Part shown: positions 49,699-60,160 of the stretch, piece by piece
How the letters are laid out: each line of letters begins with the position of its first letter
Position numbering within the stretch: the first letter of the stretch is position 1
NCBI GenBank assembly: GCA_903772945.1
Contig: CAICTM010000311.1
Location: 1-64,000, forward strand
Length of the DNA: 64,000 nucleotides
DNA from: Seminavis robusta
Lineage: Eukaryota; Bacillariophyta; Bacillariophyceae; Naviculales; Naviculaceae
Reading direction: 5' to 3'
Made by a program: the position numbers and the translations under genes
The notes under the pieces: generated by a model
Databases searched by the model: none
What the model was told of the DNA's origin: nothing
What the model saw: only the letters and a program-made list of their open reading frames with translations

Positions 49699-52033
49699 AG
49701 AATGCAAAAAAGCTTGCTTTTGCTTTGTGTGCTTCTGGTTGCGGAAAATCTAGCTATCTACAAGTAGCGAGCCCTTTGGGATGCTGCGTGGCTGCTGCTG
49801 TTCAATGCAACGAAGTTCAGCTGAGGTCAAAAGTTGTGACTGTGATCTGGAGAGCAACATGCAATCATGCAATCCTGCTACAAAGTCGGAAAAAGCATGA
49901 TTGCAACCAATCAAAATTCATTTTTCGCCTTCGTACGACACCTCGGATGTTGGAAGAGATCCCCCTTGTCATTGTCTCGGTGCTTCTTGAACGGTCGGAA
50001 TGTTGGTGTTTCCTGTCCAATCCAAAGAACTTTGATTCAGCAAACTCCAAAACCAGGAGCGAAGTTTGTGCTGTAACTTCGAATTTGCTGCAGCCGTGGA
50101 AAGAGTTTTGCCGTCTCCAGGTGTCAAGTTGTCCCGGAATGGATATTATTGGTGGCGTTTTAGTGACACTGTGCCCCGCATTTTCAAATAAGGACTTATC
50201 AAGGTGGTACCGTTCTAGAATCCGGTCCGTACAAAGGGGCAAAGGGAGGCACAACCAGAAGCACAACCAGAAGCGTTCGGGTGAAACCTATAATCCCATA
50301 ACCACAACATAGATGATGGAGAAGCTTCAGAGAGCGAATCAAAAGGCACAAGGAGACGTCTCACGTCTCGCGGTACGTGGCAATCAATGGCTCCGAAGTT
50401 ACCGTTGGGCAGTGTGTTGCACTGAAGGCTAAGACACTGTCCAAATTCAGCCCAATCACAATCAAGAGAAGAACACAATCCTTAAGAACTGCTGGATAGC
50501 TAATAGCTAGCTCTACTAGCTAGCTAGCCAGTAGTCTACTAGCCAGCCACATGTTGCATGTACTGTATGCCATAGATCTGAATACGACATTGTGAACTGG
50601 AAAGGTACAGTCATTACCCTTCCCTTTTTCATCCGAGCTTATCTCTTGGAGCTCTCTTGGCTTGTGGCGGCAACCGTGCCCAGCAGACCTTGGCGTTGGT
50701 ATGGTAGTTCTTGGTGGGAGCTTGGAGTCTTCTCCGCTTAACGCCAAGCTTCCCTTGCCACGGAAGGAGCCAATGAAAGCAAAACCAACTCCTACAACCT
50801 CAAGCACTGACAGCCAATCAATAGGTCTCTTGTGCTTGATGGATCCAAGGAATTCTTCGTTTGCAGTGGAGCAATGAGATAGGCCATGATGTTTCGACAA
50901 ACCGCATTCGTGGTCCTGCTTTCGTGATGACTCGACTCGACTCGACTCGACTCGACTCGACTCTGACTCCGTGGAGCGGGAGCTCCCTTCGGTTTCGTGC
51001 CTGACACCAACCAGATCCCACGGAGACGCTGCCTTCGCGAAAGAAATCTAGCTAGACATAGCCCAGCAGGAGCAAGAGCCAGAGCCAGAGATTGATGGCT
51101 GCTGGGCTTCGGCTTGGCGGGCACCCAGGCAGCAAGGCTGCATCGGAGCACCAGATGGTATACGCTTTGGTTGATTCCTGGCTCCCAGTCCTGGCTCCTC
51201 TGGCTTCACCGGCACCTGGGCCTTGTGTGTGTTGGTACATGTATGGCTTGGGTGCAAAATGCTTTTGCCAAGCACGTGCTTCGGATCGGCTCTTTGGGGG
51301 TCATGATGCCACGGGCGATCTACCAGATAGCCAGATACATGTAGTGTGATGGTTAATGGCTACTACCGGGTGCACAATGCAACGTCACATCCTCTCAGGA
51401 GCCCAGTGTAGCCATGAGCAGACTTGAATGTGGGAAACTCCTGGGCCTTGGCTCATGGTGGGTTGTCCTCGAGCACTTCTTGTCTGGGTCCTTTTTTTAA
51501 ATAAGCAAAACAGATTTTTGATTTTTCTCAACCTGGTACACAGTGCGGTATTGTGGTGTTTGATTGGCACTACTATGCAACAGTAAAAGTATCATCTACT
51601 TTGGTCTAGAAGGAGTTCGCTGGACACTGTCAAGAAGCGGGGAAAGCTAGCAAGAAAATTGGTTTGGCAACCAGCCATCTAAAGCTTTTGCTCGGCTTGG
51701 GTACCACCACCAACTCGAATTGTTGTGGTGTCTTGTCCTCTGCGCGTTGCTGTGATGGCGAATCGCTCCACGTGATCGTGGCCTTGCAATACGGTAGCCT
51801 CGTGGTCTCCTCCCACGTGAAGTCTGCTCTCTCTTGCGTACTGTTGCTAAAAGTCTACGAAGTCATAGATTTATAAAGGAGTAATGAAGCTCTATTTTTA
51901 TGAATCTGGTCATGTGCGGCGGTGTGTGTGATTTAGCGAGTCTGTGGTGAAGTATGCTACCAATGGAACAAAAAATGGCTCCTTGTATCCGTCCTCATCT
52001 GAGATGCATTGTCATCTCGCATAGTAACGTTGT
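49699..52033. other. Long gene-free stretch with a (GACTC)n microsatellite
   Basis: Six or so ACTCG units at 50930-50962. An open frame at 49725-50312 (+) starts just upstream of the ankyrin gene and has no recognisable domain. Other short ORFs are shadows. No gene can be supported. Confidence 0.5.
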
Positions 52034-52189
52034 CTACTTCGGGACATGGATTCCCATCGTCAAACTCGATTGCCCCGACGTTGACGTCAACTTCTTCCAT
52101 ACGTATCGCCCTCTTACACTGCCAGCGTTTGCTGTGGCCATGATGGCGGCAAGCAGGGCAGCAAACAGGATCTTCTTCATGGTGCTCAT
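52034..52189 (-). CDS. Short putative secreted peptide or first exon
   Basis: 51 aa from ATG 52189: a signal peptide (MSTMKKILFAALLAAIMATANA) followed by ~29 residues including GSVRGRYVWKKLTSTSG. It is either a genuine tiny secreted peptide, the first exon of a lost gene, or a remnant. No homology is recognised. Confidence 0.35.
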   Translation of the reverse strand: MSTMKKILFAALLAAIMATANAGSVRGRYVWKKLTSTSGQSSLTMGIHVPK

Positions 52190-52794
52190 CTTGGTTGTTG
52201 TGAGAGGTTGGATGAAAAAATAACGGATGCTGAATTTGTGGCTAACCAGATTTTTGGAGGTCATTCCAAAACCGCGATCAAGTTTTTTGACCTTCTAATG
52301 ACTCATTGTTCTTGGATGCCTCGAAACCAAGCAAAAATGAATGACTTTATTTCTCAGGTAGATATGGTAAAAAAAGACTTATATATCAATTGTCAGAGAG
52401 CATTATAACTTTAACCCTATATTTACCTCAATTACTATTCCAACTAAAGCTGTCTTCCTGAAGAGCTCTTCAAAATGACTGCAGAGCATTCCCGGTTTCC
52501 ACACAAAGACTTGCTTGGTTTGTGACAAAAAACTGAGAAGGTGTTTTGTAGATCGTCATAGATACGACACGGTGGAGATTTGGCCCGCTCAAGGATATCT
52601 TTCTGAGTTGTTGAGCTACCGGTAGCCGCTGCAGCAGTTGCCGGGTACTAAAGGGGAAGCAAGCCTGTACCTCTACGGACTTCATGAAGTATGGTTCCAT
52701 TTACTGTATGGGAGCAGCTTGGGCTCATGTCATAGCATCTGTAGTAGCCACTACCTGCTACCGGTAGCTTGCTAGCCCTTGGTGAGAAAGTAGC
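52190..52794. other. Intergenic
   Basis: TACCGGTA at 52617 and 52759. No gene. Confidence 0.55.
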
Positions 52795-55032
52795 TCAAAC
52801 CGTAAGGGACGGTTTTGTAGAAGCCTCTTGAACTGCTAGCTTGGCCACTGGTCGCCACTCGTTCGCTAGCGAGATGGGCCGTGCGGCTTGAGCGGAAACA
52901 CCCATCATCAACCTACCCACTCGTCTGGTCTGCACTAGCCAATCGGGGACATGATGCACATCCAATGACACGAACAAGTCTTGAATTTCCATCGTTTTGG
53001 GGACATTCGTCATTCCTCCCGCGTTGTCAGTCACCGTGATGGGAGTTAGGTCCACCTTGTCTAGATGAGTTGACGATAGGCGATGCAAAATGTTGGGGTC
53101 GGTAACCCGTTCTCCTTTCCAGGTAACATGGTAGCCCTCCCTTAGATAAACACGTGCCACTTCCTGTGGATCGTTGTTGGCTAGGGCTAGAACCGTTTCA
53201 GCGACATTCTGGCGTTCCTTGTCTGAGAGTCGGCCTACCATGCCATAGTCCAGGAGACCTAACCGTCCATCCTCTAATATCAATACATTTCCTGGATCAA
53301 GTTGTTGACAAGAGCAAGACCAAACCCCGTATGTGAGTACAGAAGAGGGCGAAGCAAGGCACCGCCACATCACGAGAAAGGCGCACACGCACTGTGCATC
53401 TTTTCGTCTTATTCTTACCAGGATGAGGATCTTCAAAAGGCGGCAAAACTCGTTGAGTGAGGACGATCTAGAAAGGACAGAGCATGGCAACCATCGATTT
53501 CAATTTTCATACCTTGATTGTAGACACCATCTTGCATGACTTGCACGGCATGGACATGAATCAGAGTTTTCAGTGCCTTGCCAAGGTTCACATGACGAGT
53601 GCGAGCCTTGTTTGGCTTGTCGTTGTTGCTGCTGCGAATGGTCAAGCTGTTGGATCGTCTGTTTATTCTCGCCACAAATCTCGTCACTTGATCACGCACT
53701 CGAGCATACCGTCGAAGACCGTGAACCGCAAAGGGTCCCAACGCATTCCATACTCGTGCCATTCGGCCACGATTTGCCCCTCCCAATAGTAGCTTCATTT
53801 GGCTGCCACCACGAGCATCACCACCTCCCCGTTCAAAGTGTTCCTTGATTTGTTTGGCAATCATATAGCGTAGTTCTTCGGCGTTTTGCTTCCCCAAAGC
53901 CCGTGCAATCCGGTCCTGTTCCTCTTCCATGACGTCTCGCAGCGACACTCCCTTCAAGTATTCCATGACGAGAACCTCTTTGGTGCAAAGACTTTGCTCA
54001 TCAATGACTCTGGGGATACGGACCTGAGAGGGTTCTAGACCATGCCGTTGCATATTGGCCGCACACTCTCGTAGATTGGTGGCTTCTTGCCGAAAGTCCA
54101 TTTCCAATTCGTGTCGTTTGCGTGCATTCCTCAGTTGATCATGACTCCGATGTGGCATGATCAACATGACGAGCCATTCCAAATTGCGAAAGTCAGCATC
54201 AAACAGTGCAGCTACCTCTGGATACTGCACCTTGACGATCACTTGCTTTTGTTGAGTTGGTGAAGAAGATTTTGGTTGTTTCAGGACTGCTCGATGTGCC
54301 TGACCAATGGTCGCAGCCCCAATAGGAGTTTCTTCAAAGGATTCAAAAATGTCAGCCATTTTCTGACCGGTGCTTTTCTCTATAATTGCGGAAATGGTCT
54401 TGTAGTCACGAGGAGCTACTCCATCTTGCAAAGGACGCAAGGCTTGTACATATTCTTCGGGTAAGAGACCAGACCCCATTGTGGAAAGAGCTTGTCCCAA
54501 TTTGACGTAGACTCCCCCAAATTCTTGTACCATCAGGACTGCCTTAGGAGCTGGAAGAAGAAAGAAAGACATGAGCCAACGATCATCTTCTGCCAGGAAC
54601 ATTCTTGCAAGTGTGGATGTACAAACAACACTTACCCGTCAGAGCGTGGTAGTCATGTTGAATTTTTTCCCACTCAGTTTCGTTGCGACCAACAATATAG
54701 TGCGAGTGGAACTTGATACAATGATACTCCACAATCCAAGGAAGCGCCCGACTCCAAAACTGACATGTCCGTCGGAAACCGCGATGGAAAATATACATGA
54801 CAACCACCAGCGTCAGAATCGACAATAGGACGGACAAACCAACCAACAATGCCGTCTTTTTTCGTCCCGTGATTCCATAGGAGTGGAGTAGGGAATGAAG
54901 CTGTTCGGGGACAACCCCAATCGTTGTTTGCCAGCCCGCGGAAGGAGTGCCAATGACTCCATTGTTGTTGATGCTGCTGATAGCCAGGTCATCAGGCTTG
55001 ACGTCCGCTTCGTGTCGAATCTGAGGAGGCAT
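52795..55032 (-). CDS. ABC1/ADCK (UbiB-like) atypical kinase with a 12-nt microexon
   Basis: Exons by frame: 55032-54636, 54550-53513, 53430-53419 (12 nt), 53291-52795. An N-terminal membrane helix lies in exon 1 (TALLVGLSVLLSILTLVVVMYIF). ABC1 motifs are in order: YVKLGQALSTM (KxGQ), PIGAATIGQAHRAVL, VIVKVQYP (catalytic Lys), LEMDFRQEATNL (Glu), EVLVMEYLKG. A ~100-residue insertion with a GGGDARGG stretch precedes HAVQVMQDGVYNQ. The microexon encodes DPHP, joining exon 4 to give DPHPGNVLI, and LGLLDYGMVGRL is the metal-binding DFG equivalent. The protein is likely membrane-bound in a mitochondrion or plastid, where relatives control ubiquinone or lipid metabolism. Target unknown. Confidence 0.85.
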
Positions 55033-55539
55033 GGTGGTATGTGTCTCTCTTGTCTTGAAACCGGTTGTGTTGCGAGCTGGGTACAGTCCTGGTACAAGTT
55101 GATGTTACGTCCACCGGTTTGTGACGCCGTCATGGTCGTCGGTTGTCGATGCCTTTGTGGCGCAAAGAGGAAGCCTTGCTGGTACCATGAGCGTCCAAAG
55201 CCAAGGACGTGCGGGAACACAAGAAAACAGGGAACCCGTACCATATGCATATAAACAATTTTTGAATAGAATCAATTTGGCTGACCACTTGTCTACTGTG
55301 CTGCTACCGGGTGCCCTAAACTGATAACATGGGGGCAGAGAGATTTGACCCCACCAGCCAGGGAAATATTAATAAAAGTCAACATATGAAGTTAAGGGAC
55401 ATGGGTCGCCTCGTGATTGACCCATCCTCGTTGCTGCCATCATCAGCACTGCTACTAGCTCTGCTACAATCATTGTCTATTTTAACAGTGCCCGAATTCA
55501 AAACAATGTCAGACTCAAATGCAATTCCTATAATCTAAA
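55033..55539. other. Intergenic
   Basis: 5' region of the ABC1 kinase. No other feature. Confidence 0.6.
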
Positions 55540-55860
55540 GTGTGGCTTCAGAAAACAGCTGCAAGTTATCTGTTTTTTAACAATGATTCAGTAATTATTG
55601 GCAATAATACTAATAAAACTAGTAAAAGTAACAAAATATATAAATATATAAAATAAATAGATTATAACAATACAACTAATTTATGTAATATTAAAATATT
55701 TTTCTGTTATATACACAAATTTTTCTACAAACTAATATTATTTAGAAATATTAAAATACAACTAAAATAAAAAAAGATAAATTCTTTAATTTTGCTCAAT
55801 TTTTAAATATTCTTAATTGAGAAATAAAAAAACAATTTAATGATCTAATAAAATCATTCA
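55540..55860. other. Extremely AT-rich segment
   Basis: About 320 bp almost entirely A and T, with runs such as ATATATAAATATATAAAATAAAT. No coding potential. Composition differs sharply from the genes on its left. Confidence 0.8.
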
Positions 55861-55956
55861 TGTCGCCAGTGGGTATACCCCAAAGGGGACCCCAATACCC
55901 ACTGGCTAAGTTATCTAGTTAAATTATTGAAATACATCATTGTGAGTATTCTCTTA

Positions 55957-56128
55957 AACGTCATGCAAAAACGTCGTGCAAAAATGTCGTGGAAAAAGAT
56001 CCTGCAAAAATGTCGTGCAAAAATGTCGTGTAAAAATGTCGTGTAAAAATGTCGTGCAAAATGTCGTGCAAAATGTCGTGCAAAATGTCGTGCAAAATGT
56101 CGTGCAAAATTTCGTGCAAAATTTCGCG
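55957..56128. repeat. Minisatellite of 12-13-bp AAAATGTCGTGC units
   Basis: About a dozen tandem units of AAAATGTCGTGC with one- and two-base variants. The unit sometimes reads as ARHF in the minus strand, but no protein is implied. Confidence 0.9.
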
Positions 56129-56289
56129 TAATGTTGCTAATTAGCCACACAGTGTAACTTTATCACGAATGTAATTTTGATGTCATATGGAATTGCAAAG
56201 TTATCTTAAATTTCGCGTAATATAGTTGTATTCGTATGTCATGCAGCTCATTATCGCATAATACAGGTAGCTACATTCTTATGTATGAG

Positions 56290-57399
56290 AGCTAGAGTGT
56301 TTGAGCTTGATTCTCGCGCGTTTGAGTTAGATTTTCGCGTGTTTGAGTTGGATTCTCGCGTGTTTGAGTTAGATTCTTGCTTGTTACAGCTCGACTCTTA
56401 TGTTTTTGAAATACATACTCGCATATTTCAACTTTGTTGTTAAGCAAAAGTTCTATGTCAGCGAGATCTCTTTTTCTCGTCGCGTATTTTTGCTTTATTG
56501 TCTTGTGAAATACATTGGTTGTCGTATCACACTTGTGCAAGAGCAAGAGCTATATTCTTGCATATTTTAGATTGCTCGTATTATGTAATGCAACCTGACT
56601 TCAATGTCGCGTGATAGAATTACATTTTTCGTGTTAGAGCTAGACTTTTGTGTGTTAGAGCTGAATTTTTGCTTGTTTTCGCGCATTAGAGCTATGTCTT
56701 ACATTTTCGTGTGTTACAGCTACATTCTTCTTGCATGTTAGAATTATATTCTTGCGCATTTTAGATTGTCTATATGCAAATTTCAGTTCTCTTTCTAAAT
56801 GTCACACACACGCGTTGCAGAGCTACTTTCTCATATGTTGTGTATTAGATGCATGAAAAAATGCTTTTTCTCGCGTTTTAGTTGTGTCTAGTACATTCTG
56901 ATGAGTATTTTAGCTTTGTTGTTGTATTCTAGTGAGTCTCTTTCTAGTACACACGTGAGAGAACTATTCTCGTGTGTTTTAGTAGCTTTATTATCATGTG
57001 AAATACATTATCTTTGTTATGGTATTACACGAGTGAGAGAGCTAGACTTTCGCGCGTTTTAGCTTTGGAATATCATCGTGCAATTTGGCTTTGGTGTCAA
57101 GGAGAGTACTAGAACTACATTTTCGCATGCTGTCAGAGTTTCTGAATCAGTCTGGTACGTTAAAGATTCTACTACATTTTGGCGTTTGTGTGTTAGGACT
57201 ACATTATCACGTATTTTAGATTTGTTGTTGTAGCATATTAGAACTGTGTAAGATTTCTGTGCTGGTGAGACGCGTCACAGAACTATTCCAATGTATGTTA
57301 GCTTTTTGTTGTCATGTGAAATGCATTTATTGTCGTGTCACACGTGAAACTTTGTCTGTATTATGCCATGCAATTTAGCTGCCAAGCTATATTTTTGGG
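56290..57399. repeat. Degenerate repeat tract, TTAGAGCTACATTNTCGCG type
   Basis: Many imperfect ~20-30-bp units of the form (G/A)AGTTAGATTTTCGCGTGTTT or TTAGAGCTACATTCTTGCG, increasingly diverged to the right. The tract continues after the retroposed insertion at 58359-58510, showing it was there first. No ORFs of significance. Confidence 0.7.
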
Positions 57400-58358
57400 T
57401 GATAGAAGTATACATCATTTTTTTTTTGACACAAAGATTAGTAGAATTATGTTCTACTGCGCCGAAGGCATGCTTTTACTTCACTAGGAAAGACAGGCGG
57501 CACTACTGGCCGCATGTTCAAGTAGAAGGGTTTCTCATGTGTAGCATGAGGATTGTACAAAAATAAAAAATAAATCCAGAGAAAGGAAATAGAAAATGGT
57601 AGCAGGTTCTTGCCCCGATCGTTGCATTACATCCTGCGCCCTGGGTCATCGCTCATTCAAGGGAAGTGTGCATAATGATCCAAAATGTTGAGGTGCTGCC
57701 GTTGCACCGAAGATAATCGTAGTATTGCTGCCCGAAGCAGTGGTTCTGAAGTGGTTGACATTTATTCTCAATCCAGCGCGCTGTTGTGGGGATTTCTGCA
57801 TCACTCAGGTTGTTGCCACAGTGAATGCTGAATGGAGGGGATGTCGATTTGCTCAAGGTATTAATGCTGATGATGAAGTAGTTGACTTCCGTTCTGGTCC
57901 AATGTCTTGTCCGATTGCTTTCCCATGAAGACTCCGATGTGGGAATTTCTGCTCCACCCAGGTTGTTGCCACATTTGAGAGTGCATGGAAAGAATCAATG
58001 GAAGAAGTTCCGTTGTGGGGATTTCTGTTGACCTCAGGTTGTTGCCACTATGGGTATTGGATGGTAGAAGGGTCATTTTGGTCGGTTTTTCGGATTGGGG
58101 GCTTGGGAGCATCAGCTCCAGTATTCCATTAGGTTCATAAGTGTTGATAGTAGTGATTTTCTTGTTGTAAAGTGTATCGGTGTGTTTTGCATGGTGTAAT
58201 TGGTCGTGCCGTTCGTCATGGTCGATCTTTTTATTGTTTTCTTTTATTATTCTTGTAATTTCTACGCAGATTTCTATGTGTTTTGAGTACTGGGTCATTA
58301 TTAATTTAGTCATTCAGATAAAACCAACGCTGGAATTATGATAGAAGTATACATCATT
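57400..58358 (-). mobile_element. Retroposed insertion with poly(A) and 20-bp target-site duplication
   Basis: The same 20 bases (TGATAGAAGTATACATCATT) occur at 57400-57419 and 58339-58358, flanking 919 bp. On the minus strand the insert ends in an eight-base A run against the left duplication, the signature of target-primed reverse transcription. It carries a minus-strand ORF (58313-57861) and a second one (to 57653), together encoding three units of GNNL..AEIPT, for example NTHSGNNLRSTEIPTTE and IHCGNNLSDAEIPTTA. About 230 bp of 3'UTR-like sequence follow. It is a processed copy, SINE or LINE 3' end; the source is not recognised. Confidence 0.8.
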
Positions 58359-60160
58359 GCGTTAGAGTTACATTTTTCGCGCAATAGAGCTACATTTTCG
58401 CGATTAGAACTATATTTTGTGGGTCAGAGCTGTGATCTGATGTGTTAGAGCTATGTTCTTATGTGTTAGAATTATCTATAAATTTTGTAATAGAGTCGCG
58501 TAATGTTGTCGTGCAATGTAGCTATAAAAATATATTTGGTAAAAACGTCAAAAACATCATATTTTTACATTAAAATGAATTCATTTTTGTATTTTAATTT
58601 TGGAAAAAATTTATTCTAGTACAACAGTAAAATAACGACTGCCAACAGTCAACAAAAACAACGTTTTGCAATTGGACATTTGCAATACACAGTTCACCCT
58701 CCAGCTTGAGCAGATACAGATAGCTGGAGTAGGTATACATCTGCTTAACTCTCATTCGGTTTGGCACCAAGTCTTGCAGCTGCGACGTTCTAGCAGCACC
58801 TTTATTCCCCTCTTTCTGAGGTCTTCCAAACAGCAGTTAGATGCCCCATACAATTTTCTACAGTACCAGAAAGCACTTTATCATTTTACGCGCACTACTC
58901 CGCGACCAAGGCAGCTGCTGACTTCCCGCTCATATAGATGTTGAGGAGGGCTACAAGCTTGATCCATCCCTGCGCTGGTTGTATGCAAATTTCACATAGG
59001 CATCTCACCTCATTGCCTTTCGTTATTTGCTAGTCTACTTTTTTAGCTCCTGGTGAGTCGAATTTGTTATTTACATTGTTTTGCTTTTGGACTCTCACTG
59101 GGCCCCATATCCCAGCTCGAATGGCTTCTGGCCGGCCGGGGACGCTCGCGCCGCCTATATACCTAGCTAGTAAGTACCTTTCCGACGAATTGAAAAACTC
59201 TGTAATATTATTTTAATAAGTTGCGATACCTCGGCAGAAAGACAGATAGAAGAAGGAGGATCATGTTCGAGATTGCACCCATCTTTCAAGGCAGCCCTGG
59301 CGACAACACCCGACTACGTCGTGTGTTGCCACCCGGTATCATTCATTCCCTCATTGCAACCTTCTTTTTATTAAGCTAGCCTTGGGGACAACACCAGCCG
59401 AGGTAATAATGTAGCTGAGATCCCGTGAAGTGGGAAATCTGTGGTATTCTTTTTACACCATGCATGGGGCATGGGATACTGTAGTGGATTGGTTTGCCGT
59501 GTAGTGAGCCACTATAAAGAATGGCGTAGCTCGGACATTATATAGATCAGCCAACTTCCACTTGGAACATTTTCATAGGCTCGGGCTGGCTGGATCCATG
59601 TGCCATCCCAAATGGCAACAAGCAAACAACAACACCCAATAGAATTGCTCTCCCCGTACACCCACCACCACACCCACCCACCACTGCAGCCCAACAGAAG
59701 AAGAGATACTAGGAAAAATACTGCCAAGTCAACACAATGCCATTTTATTAAAGAAGAAGCACAATAGAACCAGCCACCATGGCAGACACTATCACTGCCA
59801 CTAGCAGCGTCGAGCCGATACAGTTGCATCTACAGGCGACGCGGCACCCGATACAGTCGCGTTGTCTTCCGATTCGGAGCGACCAGTGGAAGTCGGCAAG
59901 AAGAGTTCGCGCTCTCACAAATCTTCCAAGCCTTCCTCTACTGGTACAGTACTAGAGGTGGTACCGGTACTAGTAGTAGCGGTAGCAACGGCGGGACCTT
60001 GAAGAAGCATGTTGGTTAAACACTAGAGAGACTGTTGGCCATGGTGGAGCTTATTTTAAAGTCAGTCTAAAAAGAAAAGTGAGGAATCGCTTTGGTGGTC
60101 CAGTCGATTTCGAATTTCAGTCCCGAATACTCATGACTCAACACACTCCTGCCTCCATCC
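58359..60160. other. Gene-free stretch
   Basis: Degenerate repeat units continue to about 58510, then AT-rich DNA to 58640. Short ORFs lack motifs. A plus-strand frame starting MADTITATSSVEP at 59779 may be the start of an element-related protein but stops after about 60 codons. TACCGGTA is at 59962. Confidence 0.45.

Noticed and set aside
49725-50312. 195-codon plus-strand frame upstream of the ankyrin gene
   Set aside because: No motif, odd composition, lies in the presumed promoter region.
53418-53490. Extended exon in the ABC1 kinase using the acceptor near 53476
   Set aside because: It leads to a stop before the DPHP motif; only the 12-nt exon keeps the frame.
55957-56128. Possible CRISPR array
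   Set aside because: Units are 12-13 bp, contiguous and without spacers; it is a minisatellite in eukaryotic DNA.
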